Assembly (NCBI RefSeq): GCF_016894385.1
Contig: NZ_CP069812.1
Coordinates: forward strand, 496,001 to 560,000
DNA length: 64,000 nucleotides
DNA from: Cupriavidus oxalaticus
GTDB taxonomy: Bacteria; Pseudomonadota; Gammaproteobacteria; Burkholderiales; Burkholderiaceae
Reading direction: 5' to 3'
Part shown: positions 34,492 through 43,450 of the stretch, piece by piece
Position numbering within the stretch: the first letter of the stretch is position 1
Layout: each line of letters begins with the position of its first letter
Notes under the pieces: model-generated
What the model was told of the DNA's origin: nothing
What the model saw: the letters and a program-made list of their open reading frames with translations, nothing else
Databases searched by the model: none
Position numbers and translations under genes: made by a program

Positions 34492-35547
34492 ATGGACGAC
34501 AAGAAGGCAGGTGCCGGCGTGAGCGCCGAGAAGCAGAAGGCGCTTGCCGCCGCGCTCTCCCAGATCGAGAAGCAGTTCGGCAAGGGCTCGATCATGCGCC
34601 TGGGCGACGGCGAGGTCGAAAAGGACATCCAGGTGGTCTCCACCGGTTCGCTCGGCCTGGACATCGCGCTTGGCGTCGGCGGCCTGCCGCGCGGCCGCGT
34701 GGTCGAGATCTATGGTCCGGAATCGTCGGGCAAGACCACGCTGACGCTGCAAGTCGTGGCCGAGATGCAGAAGCTGGGCGGCACCTGCGCCTTTATCGAC
34801 GCCGAGCACGCGCTCGACGTCAGCTACGCCGGCAAGCTGGGCGTAAACGTCGGCGACCTGCTGATCTCGCAGCCGGACACCGGCGAGCAGGCACTGGAAA
34901 TCACCGATGCGCTGGTGCGTTCGGGCTCCATCGACCTGATCGTGATCGACTCGGTGGCGGCGCTGGTGCCCAAGGCTGAAATCGAAGGCGAAATGGGCGA
35001 CTCGCTGCCCGGCCTGCAGGCCCGCCTGATGAGCCAGGCGCTGCGCAAGCTGACCGGCACCATCAAGCGCACCAACTGCCTGGTGATCTTCATCAACCAG
35101 ATCCGCATGAAGATCGGCGTGATGTTCGGCTCGCCGGAAACCACCACCGGCGGCAACGCGCTGAAGTTCTACGCCTCGGTGCGCCTGGATATCCGCCGCA
35201 TCGGCTCGATCAAGAAGGGCGACGACGTCATCGGCAACGAGACCAAGGTCAAGGTGGTCAAGAACAAGGTCTCGCCGCCGTTCCGCGAAGCCTTCTTCGA
35301 CATCCTGTACGGCCAGGGCATCTCCCGCCAGGGCGAGATCATCGACCTGGGCGTGGATGCCAAGATCGTCGAGAAGGCGGGCGCGTGGTACAGCTACAAC
35401 GGCGACAAGATCGGCCAGGGCAAGGACAACGCGCGCGAGTACCTGCGCGAGAACCCGGACATCGCCGAAGAGATCGAGAACAAGGTGCGTGTGGCGCTGG
35501 GCGTGGCGCCGACCAACGTCGTGCCGGCCGAAGCGCTGGAAGGCTGA
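34492..35547 (+). CDS. recA: Recombinase RecA
   Basis: Recombinase and LexA co-protease of 351 residues. Walker A GPESSGKT spans residues 75-82, Walker B lies in [23 protein letters not shown], and loop L2 is in [28 protein letters not shown]. Start at 34492 gives [22 protein letters not shown], typical for Burkholderiaceae; the frame is open upstream but crosses the promoter. SOS control is shown by the LexA box. A terminator follows, then recX. Confidence 0.98.
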   Translation: MDDKKAGAGVSAEKQKALAAALSQIEKQFGKGSIMRLGDGEVEKDIQVVSTGSLGLDIALGVGGLPRGRVVEIYGPESSGKTTLTLQVVAEMQKLGGTCAFIDAEHALDVSYAGKLGVNVGDLLISQPDTGEQALEITDALVRSGSIDLIVIDSVAALVPKAEIEGEMGDSLPGLQARLMSQALRKLTGTIKRTNCLVIFINQIRMKIGVMFGSPETTTGGNALKFYASVRLDIRRIGSIKKGDDVIGNETKVKVVKNKVSPPFREAFFDILYGQGISRQGEIIDLGVDAKIVEKAGAWYSYNGDKIGQGKDNAREYLRENPDIAEEIENKVRVALGVAPTNVVPAEALEG

Positions 35548-35577
35548 GCGCCAGCCAGCCACCGGAGCAGCCGGAGG

Positions 35578-35609
35578 GGCCGGGGCATCGCCGATGCGCC
35601 GGCCTTTTT
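35578..35609 (+). terminator. Terminator between recA and recX
   Basis: GGCCGG pairs with CCGGCC and GCATC with GATGC around a GCC loop (35578-35604, one internal mismatch), followed by TTTTT. It lies 31 bases past recA and before recX, so recX is probably expressed by partial readthrough. Confidence 0.85.
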
Positions 35610-35642
35610 GTTTAGGCCCACGGTGGAAACTTCACGATTTCA

Positions 35643-36110
35643 ATGGCCACCCGTCCCCCCCTGTCCCTGAAAGCCCGCGCCGTCGGCTACCTGTCGCGCC
35701 GCGAGCACAGCCGGGCCGAACTGGCGCGCAAGCTCGCGCCCCATGCCGAATCGCCGGAGCAGCTCGAGCAGCTGCTCGATGCGCTCGAGCGCGAGAACTG
35801 GCTGTCCAACCAGCGCTTTGCCGACAGCCTGGTCCATCGCCGCGGCGCCCGCTATGGCGCGGCCAGGGTGATGCAGGAAGCCAAGACCCACAAGCTGGGC
35901 AGCGAACAGCTGGGCGAACTGCAGGAAAGACTGCGCGCCACCGAGACCGAGCGCGCCCGCGAGGTCTGGCGCAAGCGTTTCGGCGTGCCGCCGGAGACGC
36001 CGGAGGCGCGTGCCAGGCAGATCCGCTTCATGGTGGCGCGGGGGTTTTCACGCGCGGTGGTCAGCAAGATCATCCAGGGCGCCGACGAAGCGTACGGCGA
36101 CGACGCCTGA
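35643..36110 (+). CDS. recX: Regulatory protein RecX
   Basis: A 155-residue RecA modulator that caps or destabilises RecA filaments. It is all-helical with three-helix repeats: LKARAVGYLSRREHSRAELARKLAPHAE, then LDALERENWLSNQRFADSLVHRRGARYGAARVMQEAKTHKLG, and QIRFMVARGFSRAVVSKIIQGADE. Start ATG at 35643 fits the family. It is placed directly after recA, as usual, with an intervening terminator that should keep RecX low relative to RecA. Confidence 0.94.
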   Translation: MATRPPLSLKARAVGYLSRREHSRAELARKLAPHAESPEQLEQLLDALERENWLSNQRFADSLVHRRGARYGAARVMQEAKTHKLGSEQLGELQERLRATETERAREVWRKRFGVPPETPEARARQIRFMVARGFSRAVVSKIIQGADEAYGDDA

Positions 36111-36326
36111 GCGTAGGCGTGCGGTATCGTCCGCATTTTTCGGCACATTGCCTGCACTGGCATCAGGGTGCTTAGCGCGCGGTCGGCGCGCGGTCGCCCG
36201 ACAATGCGGCGCGACAGTCGCCGCACAAGGATGTTCCCGGGCAAACCAGCGCGGCATGTTAAACTCCACGGGTTATTCGGTGCTCCGGCGCCGCCGTTCC
36301 CAAGCCCCCAGTATTCCAGCCTGGCC

Positions 36327-37034
36327 ATGCCTCTGTCCCAGCCCGTCAACCGCTCCCTGCGCCACCGCCGTGCCATCACGGCCGAGGCGTACCAGAGAGA
36401 GGACGGCCTGTGGGATGTGGAGGTGCGCCTGACCGACACCAAGCCCCGCGACATCGAACTTGCCGGCGACCGTATCCGGCCGCAGGGCCAGCCCCTGCAC
36501 GACCTGTGGCTGCGCGTCACGATCAACGAGGACATGACGGTGCTGGATGCCGAGGCCTGCTCCGACTGGGTGCCGTACCCGTCGCAGTGCGACACCATCG
36601 GCCCGGCCTACCGCAAGCTGATCGGGCTGAACCTGCGCAAGGGCTTCCGCAAGGCGGTGCGCGAGCGCCTGGCCGGCATCAACGGCTGTTCCCACCTGAC
36701 CGAAGCCGCCGGCGTGCTGCCCAGCACCGCGATCCAGGCGTTTGCCGGCGAAGTCATCAGTATCCGCGACAACGGCGAGGACGATCCGAATCCGGAGCCG
36801 CCCTATCAGTTGCACGGCTGCCACGCGCTGCGTTTCGACGGCGAGGTGGTCCGTGAGTTTTACCCGCGCTGGTATGGTCACCAGCCGACGCCCAAGGCAA
36901 GGGCCGAGGCCGCACCTGCCGCCGCAACCGCGCCTCGGGCGCCCGCCGTGGCCAATGGCGACCGCGGTGGTCAAGCCAACGACGACGGCAACGACGCTGT
37001 CCCGGCCGACAGGCCAACCGGCACTTCCGGCTGA
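36327..37034 (+). CDS. DUF2889 family protein
   Basis: A 235-residue cytoplasmic protein of the DUF2889 family (function unknown). The N-terminal [41 protein letters not shown] and the [39 protein letters not shown] block with conserved Cys and His are characteristic. The last 40 residues are low-complexity and Ala/Pro/Asp-rich. I chose the ATG at 36327, where similarity begins; the frame is open to 36168 but that portion is Arg-rich and unpatterned. It precedes sucC by 91 bases on the same strand. Confidence 0.8.
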   Translation: MPLSQPVNRSLRHRRAITAEAYQREDGLWDVEVRLTDTKPRDIELAGDRIRPQGQPLHDLWLRVTINEDMTVLDAEACSDWVPYPSQCDTIGPAYRKLIGLNLRKGFRKAVRERLAGINGCSHLTEAAGVLPSTAIQAFAGEVISIRDNGEDDPNPEPPYQLHGCHALRFDGEVVREFYPRWYGHQPTPKARAEAAPAAATAPRAPAVANGDRGGQANDDGNDAVPADRPTGTSG

Positions 37035-37125
37035 TTCTCAGGATCGGCCACCCGGACGAGAGAGTTCGTCTCCTTTTTCAGATTTCTCCCTTCTACCTTT
37101 TACGCCTACCCGAAAGGAAACACGC

Positions 37126-38292
37126 ATGAATATCCATGAGTATCAAGGCAAGGAAATCCTGCGCAAATACAATGTGCCGGTTCCGCGCGGCATCCCCGCG
37201 TTCTCGGTTGACGAGGCCCTGAAGGCCGCAGAACAGCTCGGCGGCCCGGTGTGGGTTGTCAAGGCGCAGATCCACGCGGGTGGCCGCGGCAAGGGCGGCG
37301 GCGTCAAGGTTGCCAAGAGCATGGACGAGGTCAAGCAATACGCCTCGAACATCCTGGGCATGCAGCTGGTCACGCACCAGACCGGTCCGGAAGGCAAGAA
37401 GGTCAATCGCCTGCTGATCGAAGAAGGCGCCGACATCAAGAAGGAACTGTACGTTTCGCTGGTGGTGGACCGCGTTTCGCAGAAGATCGCGCTGATGGCG
37501 TCGAGCGAAGGCGGCATGGACATCGAAGAAGTCGCTGCCCACACCCCGGAAAAGATCCACACCCTGATCATCGAGCCGTCGACCGGCCTGACCGACGCTG
37601 ACGCCGACGACATCGCCCGCAAGATCGGCGTGCCCGACGCTTCGGTTGCCCAGGCTCGCCAGGCCCTGCAAGGCCTGTACAAGGCGTTCTACGACACCGA
37701 CGCCTCGCTGGCCGAAATCAACCCGCTGATCCTGACCGGCGATGGCAAGGTCATCGCGCTGGACGCCAAGTTCAACTTCGACTCGAACGCGCTGTTCCGT
37801 CACCCGGAAATCGTCGCCTACCGCGACCTGGATGAAGAAGACGCCAACGAAATCGAAGCCTCGAAGTTCGACCTGGCCTACATCTCGCTGGACGGCAACA
37901 TCGGCTGCCTGGTGAACGGCGCCGGCCTGGCCATGGCCACCATGGACACCATCAAGCTGTTCGGCGGCGAGCCGGCCAACTTCCTCGACGTGGGCGGTGG
38001 TGCCACCACCGAGAAGGTGACCGAAGCCTTCAAGCTGATGCTGAGCAACAAGAACGTGCAGGCCATCCTGGTCAACATCTTCGGCGGCATCATGCGTTGC
38101 GACGTGATCGCCGAAGGCGTGATCTCCGCTTCCAAGGCCGTGCACCTGACGGTGCCGCTGGTCGTGCGCATGAAGGGCACCAACGAAGACCTCGGCAAGC
38201 AGATGCTGGCCGACTCGGGCCTGCCCATCATCTCGGCCGACACGATGGAAGAAGCCGCCCAGAAGGTGGTGGCCGCTGCCGCTGGCAAGTAA
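37126..38292 (+). CDS. sucC: Succinate--CoA ligase (ADP-forming) beta subunit
   Basis: TCA-cycle enzyme subunit of 388 residues that, with SucD, converts succinyl-CoA to succinate with ATP formation. The ATP-grasp N-terminal domain ([45 protein letters not shown]) and the CoA-ligase C-terminal domain ([18 protein letters not shown]) are clear. AAAGGAAA precedes the ATG. Codon choice is strongly biased, as expected for a highly expressed gene. sucD follows after 97 bases that hold a large hairpin. Confidence 0.98.
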   Translation: MNIHEYQGKEILRKYNVPVPRGIPAFSVDEALKAAEQLGGPVWVVKAQIHAGGRGKGGGVKVAKSMDEVKQYASNILGMQLVTHQTGPEGKKVNRLLIEEGADIKKELYVSLVVDRVSQKIALMASSEGGMDIEEVAAHTPEKIHTLIIEPSTGLTDADADDIARKIGVPDASVAQARQALQGLYKAFYDTDASLAEINPLILTGDGKVIALDAKFNFDSNALFRHPEIVAYRDLDEEDANEIEASKFDLAYISLDGNIGCLVNGAGLAMATMDTIKLFGGEPANFLDVGGGATTEKVTEAFKLMLSNKNVQAILVNIFGGIMRCDVIAEGVISASKAVHLTVPLVVRMKGTNEDLGKQMLADSGLPIISADTMEEAAQKVVAAAAGK

Positions 38293-38319
38293 GCCGTCGC
38301 ACGAACGCAACCATACGCG

Positions 38320-38371
38320 AACGCGCGCGGTGCGCGGGGCTCACTGAGCCCTTGCGCGCGCCGCGCGTAGC
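38320..38371 (+). other. Long imperfect stem-loop between sucC and sucD
   Basis: The core GGGCTC-ACT-GAGCCC (38337-38351) is extended by GC-rich flanks (ACGCGCGCGGTGCGCG on the left, TTGCGCGCGCCGCGCG on the right) that pair imperfectly. There is no T run, so it is not a standard terminator; it may set message stability or the SucC:SucD ratio. Confidence 0.5.
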
Positions 38372-38389
38372 CAAGCAAAGGATTACAGC

Positions 38390-39271
38390 ATGTCGATTCT
38401 GATCAACAAAGACACCAAGGTCATCACCCAGGGCATCACCGGCAAGACCGGCCAGTTCCACACCCGTGGCTGCCGCGACTACGCCAATGGCAAGAACGCC
38501 TTCGTAGCAGGCGTGAACCCCAAGAAGGCCGGCGAAGACTTCGAAGGCATTCCCATCTACGCCAGCGTCAAGGACGCCAAGGCCCAGACCGGCGCCACCG
38601 TGTCGGTCATCTACGTGCCGCCCGCGGGCGCCGCCGCCGCGATCTGGGAAGCCGTTGACGCCGACCTGGACCTGGTGGTCTGCATCACCGAAGGCATCCC
38701 CGTGCGCGACATGATGGAAGTCAAGGACCGCATGCGCCGCGAGAACAAGAAGACCCTGCTGCTGGGACCGAACTGCCCGGGCCTGATCACGCCGGACGAA
38801 ATCAAGATCGGCATCATGCCGGGCCACATCCACAAGAAGGGCCGCATCGGCGTGGTGTCGCGCTCGGGCACGCTGACGTACGAAGCCGTGGGCCAGCTGA
38901 CCGCGCTGGGCCTGGGCCAGTCGTCGGCTGTCGGCATCGGTGGCGACCCCATCAACGGCCTGAAGCACATCGACGTGATGAAGATGTTCAACGACGATCC
39001 GGAAACGGACGCCGTGGTCATGATCGGTGAGATCGGCGGTCCGGACGAGGCCAACGCGGCCAACTGGATCAAGGACAACATGAAGAAGCCGGTGGTTGGC
39101 TTCATCGCTGGCGTGACCGCGCCTCCGGGCAAGCGCATGGGCCACGCCGGCGCGCTGATCTCGGGCGGTGCCGATACCGCCCAGGCCAAGCTGGAGATCA
39201 TGGAAGCCTGCGGTATCAAGGTGACCAAGAACCCGTCGGAGATGGGCCGCCTGCTGAAGGCGATGCTGTAA
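38390..39271 (+). CDS. sucD: Succinate--CoA ligase (ADP-forming) alpha subunit
   Basis: Alpha subunit of 293 residues carrying CoA-binding ([24 protein letters not shown]) and the phosphohistidine site H252 in [29 protein letters not shown] and [18 protein letters not shown] are family blocks. It is co-transcribed with sucC and ends in a strong hairpin terminator. Confidence 0.98.
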   Translation: MSILINKDTKVITQGITGKTGQFHTRGCRDYANGKNAFVAGVNPKKAGEDFEGIPIYASVKDAKAQTGATVSVIYVPPAGAAAAIWEAVDADLDLVVCITEGIPVRDMMEVKDRMRRENKKTLLLGPNCPGLITPDEIKIGIMPGHIHKKGRIGVVSRSGTLTYEAVGQLTALGLGQSSAVGIGGDPINGLKHIDVMKMFNDDPETDAVVMIGEIGGPDEANAANWIKDNMKKPVVGFIAGVTAPPGKRMGHAGALISGGADTAQAKLEIMEACGIKVTKNPSEMGRLLKAML

Positions 39272-39314
39272 GGTCTCTTGCCGTTCCCGCTGCCGCGGGA
39301 AGGCCGGACATGTG

Positions 39315-39348
39315 ATGCCCCCGCCCTCCGGCGGGGGCATTGTCGTTT
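39315..39348 (+). terminator. Terminator of sucCD
   Basis: ATGCCCCCGCC (39315-39325) and GGCGGGGGCAT (39330-39340) form a perfect 11-bp stem with a CTCC loop, followed by the short T-rich TGTCGTTT. Confidence 0.8.
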
Positions 39349-39430
39349 GGAGTGAGTGATTCTGACGCCATGAAACCCCTGAAGATTACAAAATTGAAAT
39401 CTAATCGAAAGGTTCATCGGTTAAACAGTC

Positions 39431-39472
39431 ATGTCTGCGCTTTCAGACATCCGAAATTCCGTCAGATGACGG
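39431..39472 (+). promoter_or_regulatory. Two adjacent inverted repeats in the terC leader
   Basis: ATGTCTG-CGCTTT-CAGACAT (39431-39450) is a perfect 7-bp hairpin. Nine bases on, CCGTCAGATGACGG (39459-39472) is a 6+6 palindrome with a 2-base centre. Both lie 52-93 bases before the terC ATG. Many terC-family genes are preceded by a manganese (yybP-ykoY) riboswitch, but I do not see its conserved loops here. These may be protein-binding sites or leader structure. Confidence 0.4.
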
Positions 39473-39523
39473 GGCGCGCCGTCGCATAGAACCGCCACTA
39501 CATAGAACTCGAGGAGCCTTCCC

Positions 39524-40219
39524 GTGGAACTGCTGTCTTCCACCACTTTCTGGATTGCGTTGGGATCGATCATCCTGACCAACATCGTCCTGTCCGGCGA
39601 CAACGCGGTGGTGATCGCGCTCGCCTCGCGCAACCTGCCGCCCGCCCAGCAGAAGAAGGCCATCTTCTGGGGCAGCGCCGCCGCCATCATCATGCGCGTG
39701 GTGCTGACCGTGGCCGCGGTCAAGCTGCTGAGCCTGCCCTACCTGAAGATCGTCGGCGCCGTGCTGCTGGTCTATATCGGCGTGCAGCTGCTGACCGGCG
39801 ATGACGGCGAGGAAGGGCACGACGGCAAGGACAATATCTGGGCCGCGATCCGCACTATCCTGATCGCCGACCTGGTGATGTCGCTGGACAACGTGGTCGC
39901 CGTGGCCGCCGCCGCGCAGAAGGGCCCCGAGGGCAGCCAGCTGATGCTGCTGATCATCGGCCTGGGCCTGTCGATCCCGCTGATCGTGTTCGGCAGCACG
40001 CTGCTGCTCAAGGTGATGGAACGCTTCCCGGTCATCATCGTGCTGGGCGCCGCGCTGCTGGGCTACCTGGCTGGCGAGATGCTGGTCAGCGATCCGGTCG
40101 ACGCCGCCTGGTTCGAAATCCACGTGCCGCACGCCCACCTGGTATTCGGCGCCGCCGGCGCGATCCTGGTGGTGATCATCGGCAAGCTGCTGAGCCGCCG
40201 GTCGGCGCAGCCGGCCTGA
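39524..40219 (+). CDS. TerC-family integral membrane protein
   Basis: A 231-residue membrane protein with about seven helices. The family motifs are seen: NIVLSGDNAVVIALASRNLP with an intramembrane Asp, and ADLVMSLDNVVAVAAAA. An acidic/His cytoplasmic loop (DDGEEGHDGKDN) separates the halves. Homologues (YjbE, YkoY, Alx) export or handle manganese or support metal loading of secreted proteins; tellurite resistance is historic. GAGGAG lies upstream of the GTG at 39524. Monocistronic with its own terminator. Confidence 0.9.
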   Translation: MELLSSTTFWIALGSIILTNIVLSGDNAVVIALASRNLPPAQQKKAIFWGSAAAIIMRVVLTVAAVKLLSLPYLKIVGAVLLVYIGVQLLTGDDGEEGHDGKDNIWAAIRTILIADLVMSLDNVVAVAAAAQKGPEGSQLMLLIIGLGLSIPLIVFGSTLLLKVMERFPVIIVLGAALLGYLAGEMLVSDPVDAAWFEIHVPHAHLVFGAAGAILVVIIGKLLSRRSAQPA

Positions 40220-40241
40220 CGGGGGACTGCATCGCACGGAA

Positions 40242-40267
40242 GGGCGGCCGGTTGGCCGCCCTTTTTT
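40242..40267 (+). terminator. Terminator of the terC-family gene
   Basis: GGGCGGCC (40242-40249), GGTT loop, GGCCGCCC (40254-40261), then six T residues. Confidence 0.93.
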
Positions 40268-40424
40268 GTCGCCGCCTTGGCGGACGTCCCTTGTCGGTGC
40301 GATTTCCAACTAACTCATGTGAGTGATCGCACTTTTTGTCGCTTCGGCAGGTGGTAGTGCGCACAGGTGACAAAATTTGGCGAAAGCGGCGGGCTTTCCT
40401 CTGTCGGGTGACGAAATTTGTCGC
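40265..40424 (+). promoter_or_regulatory. Repeated upstream elements of the pilA promoter
   Basis: TTTGTCGC occurs at 40265-40272, 40335-40342 and 40417-40424, and GTGACAAA (reverse TTTGTCAC) at 40367-40374. The last two sit in a longer direct repeat, GTGACAAAATTTGGCG (40367-40382) and GTGACGAAATTTGTCG (40408-40423), 41 bases apart, about four helical turns. They lie upstream of a sigma-54 promoter, where an enhancer-binding protein such as PilR would act. The first copy overlaps the terC terminator T run and may be incidental. Confidence 0.5.
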
Positions 40425-40454
40425 TTTTTGCTCCCTACGGAAGGGGGATATGGC

Positions 40455-40470
40455 TGGCACGCTTACTGCT
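40455..40470 (+). promoter_or_regulatory. Sigma-54 (RpoN) promoter of pilA
   Basis: TGGCACGCTTACTGCT matches the -24/-12 consensus TGGCACG-N4-TTGCT with one change (CTGC for TTGC). GG and GC are exactly ten bases apart. It lies 71 bases upstream of the pilA ATG, and pilA genes are typically RpoN-dependent. Confidence 0.8.
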
Positions 40471-40540
40471 GTCTAGTCCCCCGCGTCACGAAACCGAAGA
40501 CGTGCAACGCTTAACCAAAATCTCTTCGAGGGGTCAAATC

Positions 40541-41023
40541 ATGCAACGGGTACAAAAACTGAAGAAGCTGGGCCGTCGTGTCCAGAAGGGTTTTACGCTG
40601 ATTGAACTGATGATCGTGGTGGCGATTGTTGGTATTTTGGCGGCAATCGCGATTCCGCAATATGCCGACTACACCCAGCGCTCGAAGGTCTCGGGTGCTC
40701 TGGCTGGCATTTCCGCGACCAAGACTGCGACCGCAATGTGCATCCAGACTACCGGTGCTGCTGCGGGCTGCACCTCCGGCAGTAGCGATATTCCGGCAGT
40801 TATTGCCGTTGGTAATGCCGGAGCAACGATTGCCTACGTCGACGGTCTCAGCGTAACGGACGGCGTGATTACGTTGACGACTACGGGGCAAACTACCGCT
40901 CCCGCCAATATGGTGATCACTCTGACCCCGAGACTGGCTGGCGGGGCTGTTACCTGGACGATGGCAGGCACTGGTTGCTCTGTGACGACGGCGGGCCGTG
41001 GCATTAACTGCGCCGTCAACTAA
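40541..41023 (+). CDS. pilA: Type IV pilin (type IVa major subunit)
   Basis: A 160-residue prepilin. A 17-residue basic leader ends with Gly, then [24 protein letters not shown], the class IVa N-terminal helix with Glu5 of the mature protein. The C-terminal loop is bounded by two cysteines ([15 protein letters not shown]). The middle is Thr/Ala/Gly-rich, offering sites for O-glycosylation. Codon use is looser and less GC-rich than in neighbours. Controlled by a sigma-54 promoter and followed by a terminator, then by a pglL-like oligosaccharyltransferase gene. Confidence 0.95.
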   Translation: MQRVQKLKKLGRRVQKGFTLIELMIVVAIVGILAAIAIPQYADYTQRSKVSGALAGISATKTATAMCIQTTGAAAGCTSGSSDIPAVIAVGNAGATIAYVDGLSVTDGVITLTTTGQTTAPANMVITLTPRLAGGAVTWTMAGTGCSVTTAGRGINCAVN

Positions 41024-41043
41024 TTCGCATATTGCTTTGCGAG

Positions 41044-41066
41044 AAAGCGCCTTCGGGCGCTTTTTC
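41044..41066 (+). terminator. Terminator of pilA
   Basis: AAAGCGCC-TTCG-GGCGCTTT with following TTCTTT: a stable tetraloop hairpin 20 bases after the pilA stop. Confidence 0.93.
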
Positions 41067-41117
41067 TTTGCCCGCACGACAAGCTATCATGCGCCTTTCC
41101 CCAAACCAGGCGCCTCA

Positions 41118-42926
41118 ATGCCGCCGTCCCGGACAACCCTCCCGTCGGCTGCCCTCATCGCAGCATTCGTCTTCCCGCTGCTAGTTTCCCGGCATACGCT
41201 CCCACTCGCGACGTTCTACGGCGAATGGACCGCCGCATGCTGCGCGCTCGCGCTGGTCGCGTTCCTGGCGCTTCGCAGGCCCGCCACGCCAGCGGCAACC
41301 GCGACGATCTCGCTGCCGTGGGTAGCCTTGCTGTTCTGCTGGCTCGCCGCCGTCGGCCTGACACGCACCGCTCTCGGCCACGCCGATATCACCGGTAGCG
41401 CGACCCTCACTATCCTGACCCTGTTGCTAGGCGCAGCCGTGACATGCGCCGCATGGTCATACCGTCGCAGTCCAGCATCCGCAACGCTCAACGCCGGCGA
41501 CACCCTTGCCATCGCCTTCCTGATCGCCGGCCTGCTCGGCACCGTCACGCAATGGGTCCAGCTCTTCCATCTCGAGCACAGCACGTTCGGCCTCGTTTCC
41601 ACCTACTTCTACGACGACAACCGCCGCCTCTGGGGCAACCTCAACCAGCCTAACCACCAGGCCACCGTGCACGGCCTGGCACTGGTCGCGTCGGTCTGGC
41701 TGGCATCGCGCGGCCGGCTGCGCTTCCCGATGTGGCTGGCCGCCGTGGCATTGCTGGAAAGCGGCATCGTGCTATCGGGATCGCGCACCGGCGTGCTGCA
41801 CGTCGGGCTGGCCGCGGGCTACGCGGTGGTCGCCGCATGGCTGGCGCGCGGCACGCCGCGCGAGGCGGATCCGATGCGGCGCACGACCGGACTGCTGGTG
41901 GCCGCGGTCGCCATGATCGTGATGCTGCTGGCGCTGCAGCCAGCGATCCGCGCCGCCGGCCAGTTGCTCGACTGGCGCCTGTTCGACACCATCGCCCAAC
42001 TCGAAGCCGAGGACCAGATGTCCGCGCGTGGCGCGCTGTGGGCGCATGCGCTGGCGATGTTCCGCGCGCATCCCTGGCTCGGTGTCGGCTGGGGCGAGTT
42101 CGGCTGGGCGCAGTTCATGCAGCTGCCGCAGGTCGGCGTGAAGGTGGAGATGTCCCTGCACGCCCACAATGCCGTGCTGGACCTGCTGGCCAAGACCGGC
42201 ATTGCCGGCACGCTCGGCGTCGGGCTGATTCTCGCAGCATGGCTGTGGCGCGTGGTGCGGGCGCGGCTCTGGCGGGCTGAAAATGGGGAACGTCGCGAGA
42301 CGGTGCTGATGCTGGCATGGCTGGCAATGCTGTGCGCGCATTCGATGCTCGAATATCCGCTGCACTACCTGTACTTCTTGCTGCCGTTCTGTTTCCTGCT
42401 GGGCTGGCTGGAGCCTGCCGCCGCCGGACCGTGGCGCGTCCCGGCCGGCGTGGCAAAGGGCTTGAGCGCGGCATTCACGGCGCTTGCCGTCGCGATCCTG
42501 GCAACCATGTGGCAAGACTACCGCCGCGCCGAGGCACGCGAGTACGCCGCCAGCGACATCCGCAACACCTTGCCGATGCCGCAATTCTGGTTCCGCCAGC
42601 ATGCACAGGCCGATGCGGCAGGGCTGGCCGTCATCACGCCACAGAATGCGGCGCAACTGCTGCCCGCGCATATCGCCGCGGTGCACCTGCTGCCGACTCC
42701 CGCGATGATCGCGCGCACGGCGTGGCTGCTCGCGCTGACTGGCGATGCCGCGCAGGGCCGCCTGTGGATGGAACGGCTGCGCTGGTACTACCTGGGCGAT
42801 GAGGTGACGCAATATGCCGACCTCATGAAGGCATGCCGGGAACTGTCCGAGGGCGAACGCCCGCAGGCGTTCTGCGCCTGGGTCACCGACCGCTCGCGCC
42901 GGCTCTCGGCATGGGGCCGTAACTGA
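41118..42926 (+). CDS. pglL: PglL-family pilin O-oligosaccharyltransferase / O-antigen ligase-like protein
   Basis: A 602-residue polytopic inner-membrane protein with about 12 helices. The Wzy_C region includes LWGNLNQPNHQATVHGLALVASVWLAS and SGSRTGVLHVGLAAGY; the large periplasmic loop holds GALWAHALAMFRAHPWLGVGWGEFGWAQFMQLP and AHNAVLDLLAKTGIAG; EYPLHYLYFLLPFCFLLGWLE marks the PglL-type C-terminal region. The C-terminal ~130 residues are soluble. Position directly after pilA argues for O-glycosylation of pilin rather than LPS ligation. ATG at 41118 fits the first helix; upstream frame overlaps pilA. Confidence 0.87.
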   Translation: MPPSRTTLPSAALIAAFVFPLLVSRHTLPLATFYGEWTAACCALALVAFLALRRPATPAATATISLPWVALLFCWLAAVGLTRTALGHADITGSATLTILTLLLGAAVTCAAWSYRRSPASATLNAGDTLAIAFLIAGLLGTVTQWVQLFHLEHSTFGLVSTYFYDDNRRLWGNLNQPNHQATVHGLALVASVWLASRGRLRFPMWLAAVALLESGIVLSGSRTGVLHVGLAAGYAVVAAWLARGTPREADPMRRTTGLLVAAVAMIVMLLALQPAIRAAGQLLDWRLFDTIAQLEAEDQMSARGALWAHALAMFRAHPWLGVGWGEFGWAQFMQLPQVGVKVEMSLHAHNAVLDLLAKTGIAGTLGVGLILAAWLWRVVRARLWRAENGERRETVLMLAWLAMLCAHSMLEYPLHYLYFLLPFCFLLGWLEPAAAGPWRVPAGVAKGLSAAFTALAVAILATMWQDYRRAEAREYAASDIRNTLPMPQFWFRQHAQADAAGLAVITPQNAAQLLPAHIAAVHLLPTPAMIARTAWLLALTGDAAQGRLWMERLRWYYLGDEVTQYADLMKACRELSEGERPQAFCAWVTDRSRRLSAWGRN

Positions 42927-42927
42927 T

Positions 42928-43434
42928 CTAGTAGTACGGCACGTAATAGGCCGGCGGCGGGGGCGGCGAATAGTAGTAATACCGCGGCGCCGGCGCTGCG
43001 GCCACCCGCCCCGGGACCGGCACGCGGTTGCCGCTGGCATACATGCACTGCACGTAGGCGGCATCGTATTGCCGCTGCGTGCCATAGCCCGCGTACTGCG
43101 CGTTGCCGGCGCCAACCGCGGCGCCCGTCAGCAGGCCCACGCCGGCGCCAACCGCCGCGCCCGATCCGCCATTGAACGCCGCACCGGCCGCCGCGCCCAG
43201 CGCGGTGCCGACCACGGCGCTGCCGACCGCCGCGTTATTGGCGGCCTGCGAGGAACTCACGCCCCCGACCTGCCCGAAGGCGAACTGGCGGCAGTTGTAG
43301 TCGTCGGCGCGGAACTGGTCGAAGCTCTTGCCGGTGCCCGGCAACGCCATCACGCTCGGGCCCGAAGGCATCACGACGCAGGCGCCGAGGGTCAGGGTGG
43401 CCACGGCGAGCGTGGCGCGGGTCAGGACTCGCAT
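42928..43434 (-). CDS. Glycine-zipper lipoprotein
   Basis: A 168-residue probable lipoprotein: signal peptide with lipobox LGAC (Cys19 area), two conserved-type Cys in the mature part (DYNCRQFAFGQ, YVQCMYASGN), then a long Gly/Ala zipper (VGSAVVGTALGAAAGAAFNGGSGAAVGAGVGLLTGAAVGAG), and a Tyr/Pro tail (YYYYSPPPPPAYYVPYY). The Gly zipper suggests membrane insertion or oligomerisation. It follows another small Tyr/Pro-rich envelope protein by 16 bases on the same strand and converges with pglL. Confidence 0.75.
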   Translation of the reverse strand: MRVLTRATLAVATLTLGACVVMPSGPSVMALPGTGKSFDQFRADDYNCRQFAFGQVGGVSSSQAANNAAVGSAVVGTALGAAAGAAFNGGSGAAVGAGVGLLTGAAVGAGNAQYAGYGTQRQYDAAYVQCMYASGNRVPVPGRVAAAPAPRYYYYSPPPPPAYYVPYY

Positions 43435-43450
43435 GCTGCACTCCACGCTG

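Noticed and set aside
39272..39523. yybP-ykoY manganese riboswitch upstream of the TerC-family gene
   Set aside because: The conserved loop sequences of this riboswitch are not visible; only two simple inverted repeats are seen.
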